Shown here: positions 58,995 to 64,000 of the stretch, one piece after another
Layout of the letters: each line of letters begins with the position of its first letter
Position numbering within the stretch: position 1 is the first letter of the stretch
Assembly (NCBI RefSeq): GCF_021018805.1
Contig: NC_086254.1
Span: 2,591,001-2,655,000 of the forward strand
Direction of reading: 5' to 3'
DNA: 64,000 nucleotides
Source: Prinia subflava
Taxonomy: Eukaryota > Chordata > Aves > Passeriformes > Cisticolidae
The notes under the pieces: model-generated
The model's database searches: none
What the model was told of the DNA's origin: nothing
Seen by the model: the letters and a program-made list of their open reading frames with translations, nothing else
Program-made: the position numbers and the translations under genes

Positions 58995-61900
58995 AGGGAG
59001 GATAGGATGAAGCTCCTTCAGCTCCTCCACTGCATCCTGCCTCTCTCCTCAGGGCAGCTGAGCAGCAGCAGGGCTGCATGGACCTTTTGAGGAAGCTCCC
59101 ACTCACTGATTCTCCCATGGAGCCAGGGCTGCACTGCCTCCCCTCATCCCTCCTTCCCATCACCTCCTCCCCAGCCTCAGCTGGTAACCCATTCTCTAAC
59201 TTTACCAAGCCATCTACAAGAGGTAAGACATCCTCCCTGATGCCAGTTTTGGCAGGGAGTGTGCTTTGGAAGGGCAGTAACTTTGCTAATGAAATGCTTT
59301 GCATGCCAGAGCATGCTCTCTCCATGCCTTACCACCATATGGTTAAATTTTCCCCTCCATCAGATTTAATAAATAGTGTTTACAAATTCTTAAGCATGCC
59401 TCCCTTGCAAAATCCACTAAACCCACAACAAATATACTTATCATGGCATTAATTTGGTTAGAGATTTTCTCAGAGTATTGACAGCCATATCTAATTTCTA
59501 AGGATTTATTTTTATTTCAAAATATATTAGATACATTTTTTCTTTACCCACTACAATTCCTTTATAATTGTGTTTCCTCTGGAGGCAGGGGGCAGCTGCT
59601 TTACAACCATCCACTGTCAGACTACATTCCTTCTAAAATATCCTTCAATAATTAATATTTTATATTTATTCACAAGTAAGAACTTAAACTTTCCTACACG
59701 AATCTACAAAGCCCTGAGTTCATTTGTCCTACAACTGAACACTGACATTTCATGGTTCAAACACCACTCCCTGCTGGGAGATTATCTGCTGCCATGGTCT
59801 AGATATTAATATCTGCAGTCTGTGAAGAAGCTTTAATAATCTTAAATATAAATTTTAATATAAATTCCCTCATTCACACTTGGTCCTTCTTAAAAATGAA
59901 ACCAAGCAGACACTCAAAAAGCAGAGACTTCATTTTATATTCAGCACAAATTCTTGATACATTTCATTTCTTGGTCAATCAATTGGCTTCTGTTAACAAC
60001 AAAATATGTGGACTAGTACAGAACTGAGTGTCCTGCTGGCGGATTGGGATGCTCACATTTCTCTTGAAATATGAATGTTATCCACCATACATGTACAAGA
60101 CTCCCTTCCACCCAACAGTTCTAGAATATTCGTGTAGATTCGTCGTGGCAAATGAATGTTATCATGGCTTGGATCTAACCCACTGCAACCCACCAGCATC
60201 TTTCTGTCTTTCTGTGTTCCCTGCCCACTCAGAGCCATGGATTCATCTTCACTTCTTCTTGTAGGGAGAAATACTGCAGAAGGAGCCTGTGACCAGTGAG
60301 CAGCTGCTCAGCTCCGTGATATAAATTTTAATGTAAATTCCCCCCTATGCCAGCAAGGATCATGAGATCCCCACCACGTTTATACTGTTAGACAGCTCTG
60401 GGAGTCCAGGGAAGTGTGAAGTGTTTATGATGATGGCTGAACTCAGCAAGAGTTTCCTTCTGCTAGGATTTGTCCTGGCTGGACTTGCTGCCTCAGTTAT
60501 GTCAAACTCCATTCTGAACGTGTAGGAATTGTTACCATTGAGTTAAAATGTGTGTGGCACCAAGTGGGAGAGAAATACCTAATCAGAAACAAGGACCCTC
60601 TGGCACCTGGTCCTGCCCAAGGTGCTTTCAGGATGCATCACGCTTCCCACATCAGACTCTTCTCTCATCCCACAAATCCATAAATAAGTTTTGGAGGACA
60701 GAGAGGGAAAATCCAATTCCTTGATTGCAATGACAGACTTTATCAGGTAAAACAAACCAGTCCATGAATTCATCCTCACAGCCCCTTCACCTTCCCCTAA
60801 CAACACGACAGCAAACGGAGACCAATACCTCCTCCCCTCACAAATGTAACCACCTCCACGGCAGGGATTTTCCTGGAAGGGAGGACAGAGGTTTTATCAG
60901 AGGAAATAAACAGCTCCTGGTCTCTGCTCAGCCCATTACCATCAGCTGTGCTCTCTTAGTAGTTCGCTGACATGGGTTCATGCCTGGAGTGTTATCTAAA
61001 ATGTGTATCTATCCAAAGATGATGTCAAATATATGTAAGTATTGGGAGGAGTCTCAGCAGGAGAGTCGAAACAAAGTGTTGGCAATTTTTCATACACTCC
61101 CCAGTGTGCATGGAAGAAAGCTTCTTTTCTTGACTCCTAATATTGTGATTAGGATCAAATATTCAGGGCCAAAATTGCAGCTCACATGGAATGTCATTGC
61201 TGGTTGGGTTTAGACCAGTTCAAAATAATGGTCTTAGGTTTGATTTTTCCAAAGTCATGCTGATTTGTCAGTTGCTTTGGACAAGGTTTCCCAAAGGACC
61301 AGTGCTTCCCAGTGACAGAGAATGCTTGTGATGTGGTTAAAATCTTGTCCCTCTGCACACAATGGTAAGCAAAAAGCAAACCACAGTGCAAAGTGCAGCT
61401 CCAAACCACAAGCACATCCTTTTATTCTGAGTTTGCACAACCCAGCACTGCACAGGCCTGCTCTGGCCACAGCCCATGGCACAGTCTGAAATAATAATTC
61501 ATAACAACAGCTCTGCAAACAGCAAGAAATGTGTAACAGTGGCACTTTGATTCTTGTGACGACAATCCTCTGAACCACAGCACAACCACATGGTCTGTCC
61601 TGCAGGACCCGCACTGGTTTGGGCTGCAAGAGGCTGCTGACAGAAGGAATTCAATATTGTTCTGTGTTTGGCTATTGCAATAACCAGTGTTTGTGACCAT
61701 TCCTTTGCTCATGAGCTCAGTGTTACATCTGGAAAAGGAGAAGTCAGAAAAACATCATGGATAAAAAACACATGCTGACTTCCCAGCCACGGAAATTTTC
61801 CCCTTCCCTTGTATTCTTTCTGTGGGTTATCTATTGGCTTCTGCTGGCTGCAACATACCCTTGATTCAGTCCACAGCCTCAAAGCTTTTATGTGGTTTCT

Positions 61901-62210
61901 GCTACACTTCAGGAATTTTGCAAATAAATTGCTGTACTGGATTTGTTTTAAGAAAGCATTTGTTTGTTTTCAAATCATGTACTTGGCTAAATGAAAAGGA
62001 TCCAGCTCTGTGTTTTCTCCCAGGCTGGTTGGGTTCCAGGGACTGTTTGCTGCTGTGTGTCTAAAGGGGATGAAGGAGACAGGGGATAGGGTAAAACTGC
62101 AGGGTAAAACTCCAGAGCTGTGCCTATGGACAGCACTGAGCCTCTCCTCACCTGGGGAGAGGGAGGTTCTCTCCTCCAATAGCCCCCATGTGGAGATAAA
62201 CTCACCCTGG
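58995..62210. other. Unique non-coding sequence with a duplicated 26-bp motif
   Basis: ATATAAATTTTAATATAAATTCCC near 59847 recurs as ATATAAATTTTAATGTAAATTCCC near 60320. A 132-codon minus-strand frame (58927-59325) starts inside the LTR and has no recognised features. The frame pair at 61255-61712 is likewise unsupported. Confidence 0.4.
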
Positions 62211-62829
62211 TGTACTGGTTTGAAAGCAAAACCAGTGAGACTTCAAGTCAGAAATACAATGTAATAGAGAAAGAAGAAACAAACAACAACAACAAAAAGG
62301 TATTAAAAAAAAAAAAGCAATATTACAAAAGACCACTGGCAGAGTCAGAACACAAAGCTGACACCCTGTTGGTCAGGGTGTTGGAAGCAGTCTGCAGTGA
62401 GTCCTCCCAGAGTGACAGATGTGGCTCTGTTGGAGTAGAGATGATCCTCAGGAAAGGGCCCAGTCATCCTCTGGGAATCCAGTGGAAACAGGTGCCCTTG
62501 GAGTTTGGGATTGCAGGTTTTATCCCGGTGGAAAGGCTTTGGCTCCTCCCGCTGGGTGGAGCATCTCCCAATGGGATGAGGTGATGTTATCAGTGATGTG
62601 AGAGGCCTTCAATGGCCCATTCACAGGTGATACCCTCAGAGGAGGATGGGTGCAGGAAGAGATAAGGAGGCCCTGCCTTATCTGCTGTTATCAGGTGTCC
62701 CATTAACAGAAGGCATCTGCCCTCTTTCCACCCCTAGAGTTACAAGAGATAAAGAACAATATCACCCAACCGGCTTCAACAGATGTAAATAGAACACACA
62801 TTTTTGGTTACATTTTTGAACCCAAGACA
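62211..62829 (-). mobile_element. Solo LTR, family A, copy 5
   Basis: The plus strand runs TGTACTGGTTTGAAAGC ... GAACCCAAGACA, the reverse of the other copies. Its 3' end groups it with the 2977 copy. The flanks CCTGG and GCTGG match in four of five bases, supporting a 5-bp target duplication. It has a single copy of the 56-bp module region. The 124-codon plus-strand frame is LTR-derived. Confidence 0.85.
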
Positions 62830-64000
62830 GCTGGTTTCAGCCAGAGGAGAAGTCTGCACTCTCAGGGTACCTGGTACCTGAGAAGAGGAATTGTGACTTA
62901 ACTGTGCCCATTCTTCTCTGTGGGCTTCAAAGGGGATTGGAACAGTTAGTTCACATGGAGATGACAATGTAATAATTTGGGGTTGATTCCCAAAATAATT
63001 TGGGGGCAATTTGGGTTCTTTTCCCGGTATTTTTCTTTTTTATTTTAGACTTTTGAAATAACACAGATCTAATTTGTATCTGGTATGTATCTGCACTTGA
63101 ACTTTCTGCTCCTCCCAGCACAGAATTTCCAAAACAGATAGAGAGCCCATCAGAAAGGCACCTGGATGGCTCAACTCTTTTAAAAGGTGTCTCTATCACA
63201 GATGTCCATTAACATTTTAAAGCAAGTTTCTTTTTTATACATCCATTTACCCAATACAGTGTGGGGATAAATATGATATCTGATGTAAACATCTTCCAGG
63301 GGCTGTAACAGTAGTAACATAAAGGGCACAGGTAGAAGAACGAGATCTGAAATCAGATATGAAATTTCAAATGACTGATCAGAAGTTGTGGCTCAGACAG
63401 TGGATGACAAAGAATGAGGTCTTCTAAAACATGAAAGATATTGCCATATACAGGGAAGAAAGTCATGAGAAGAATAACCCTTTAAATAGCACCACCATAA
63501 TCAAAAATATGTTGTGAAAGGACAGAACAAAGGGGCTGGGGTCAATTGATACAGACCACATTTGGTGACTGGGTTATTTGCCTCTGAAACCCCGAGTCAT
63601 GCTAAGGTCAGGAAATAAAGTTCCCAGCCTGAGCACACTCTGGTTGTATCACACCTTGATCACACACAGGGGAAGCTGCTCCAGAAAGGAAGCACAGTTC
63701 TGTTTTATGCTATGATAACAGTAACCTGCACATTTCATAATTTCCCTGGTGCCTCTGCAACAGAACTGGCTCCTCCAGCTGAAAGCAGGACAACAATTCT
63801 TTTTAGTGGCTAAAAAATTTATCTGATGTCTTCCCATCTATCTCAGAGTTAGTGGCCACCAGGGCTACAACTTCTCCTTCATTGGAATATCTTTAGCATA
63901 AGGCAGTTTCATTATGACAGACACTCACCAGCAAAGCTGAAAATAGCTCTTCATTTTATCATTGAGCCAACAAAATCAAGATGACAGATAGCCAAGCTCA
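62830..64000. other. Unique non-coding sequence
   Basis: AT-rich; nothing recognised to the window end. Confidence 0.4.

Overview
The window looks like nuclear DNA of a bird, most likely a songbird (passerine). Supporting signs are several 5'-truncated CR1 LINE fragments with the ATTCTATGATT-type 3' end, many solo LTRs of avian endogenous retroviruses (ERVs), no Alu- or L1-like sequence, and AT-rich unique sequence broken by simple repeats. It is an intergenic or intronic stretch. No long open reading frame, rRNA, intact tRNA gene, operon or CRISPR array was seen. The only convincing coding candidate is one 105-bp exon-like segment at 9535-9639 (+) with splice consensus at both ends. Its protein was not recognised. 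If it is real, at least the left part of the window lies inside a plus-strand gene with very large introns.

Layout. 1-7.3 kb: unique non-coding DNA with a TAAT-rich block (about 1940-2335) and a solo LTR of 'family A' (2977-3524). 7.3-12.3 kb: a 'family B' solo LTR (7325-7766, minus), a probable ancient MIR-like SINE relic, the exon candidate, an ERVK-type solo LTR with a perfect 6-bp target duplication (10930-11484), and another LTR-like block. 14-20.8 kb: CR1 pieces, a plus-strand LTR with TATA and AATAAA (16756-17366), two minus-strand GC-rich LTR-like blocks, and a 49-nt T homopolymer. 24-30 kb: two CR1 fragments back to back, a family A LTR, an ancient LINE/SINE tail, a CR1 that still reads partly as reverse transcriptase, a TAAT-rich block and a (TAA)n tract. 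31-44 kb: the second family B LTR, a partial LTR, an AT-rich tandem array (37.3-37.6 kb) and a collapsed ERVK-like element (43255-44154). 46-63 kb: three more family A LTRs, the third family B LTR, one CCAAT/TATA-bearing LTR and another CR1 tail.

The most notable structure is in family A. Five copies share TGTCTTGG-type starts, and an internal 56-bp module is present once, twice or six times depending on the copy. No new functional system was found. The findings concern repeat biology, one candidate exon and several candidate conserved non-coding elements. All family assignments come from reading motifs and comparing copies within the window. Family names were not checked against a repeat library.
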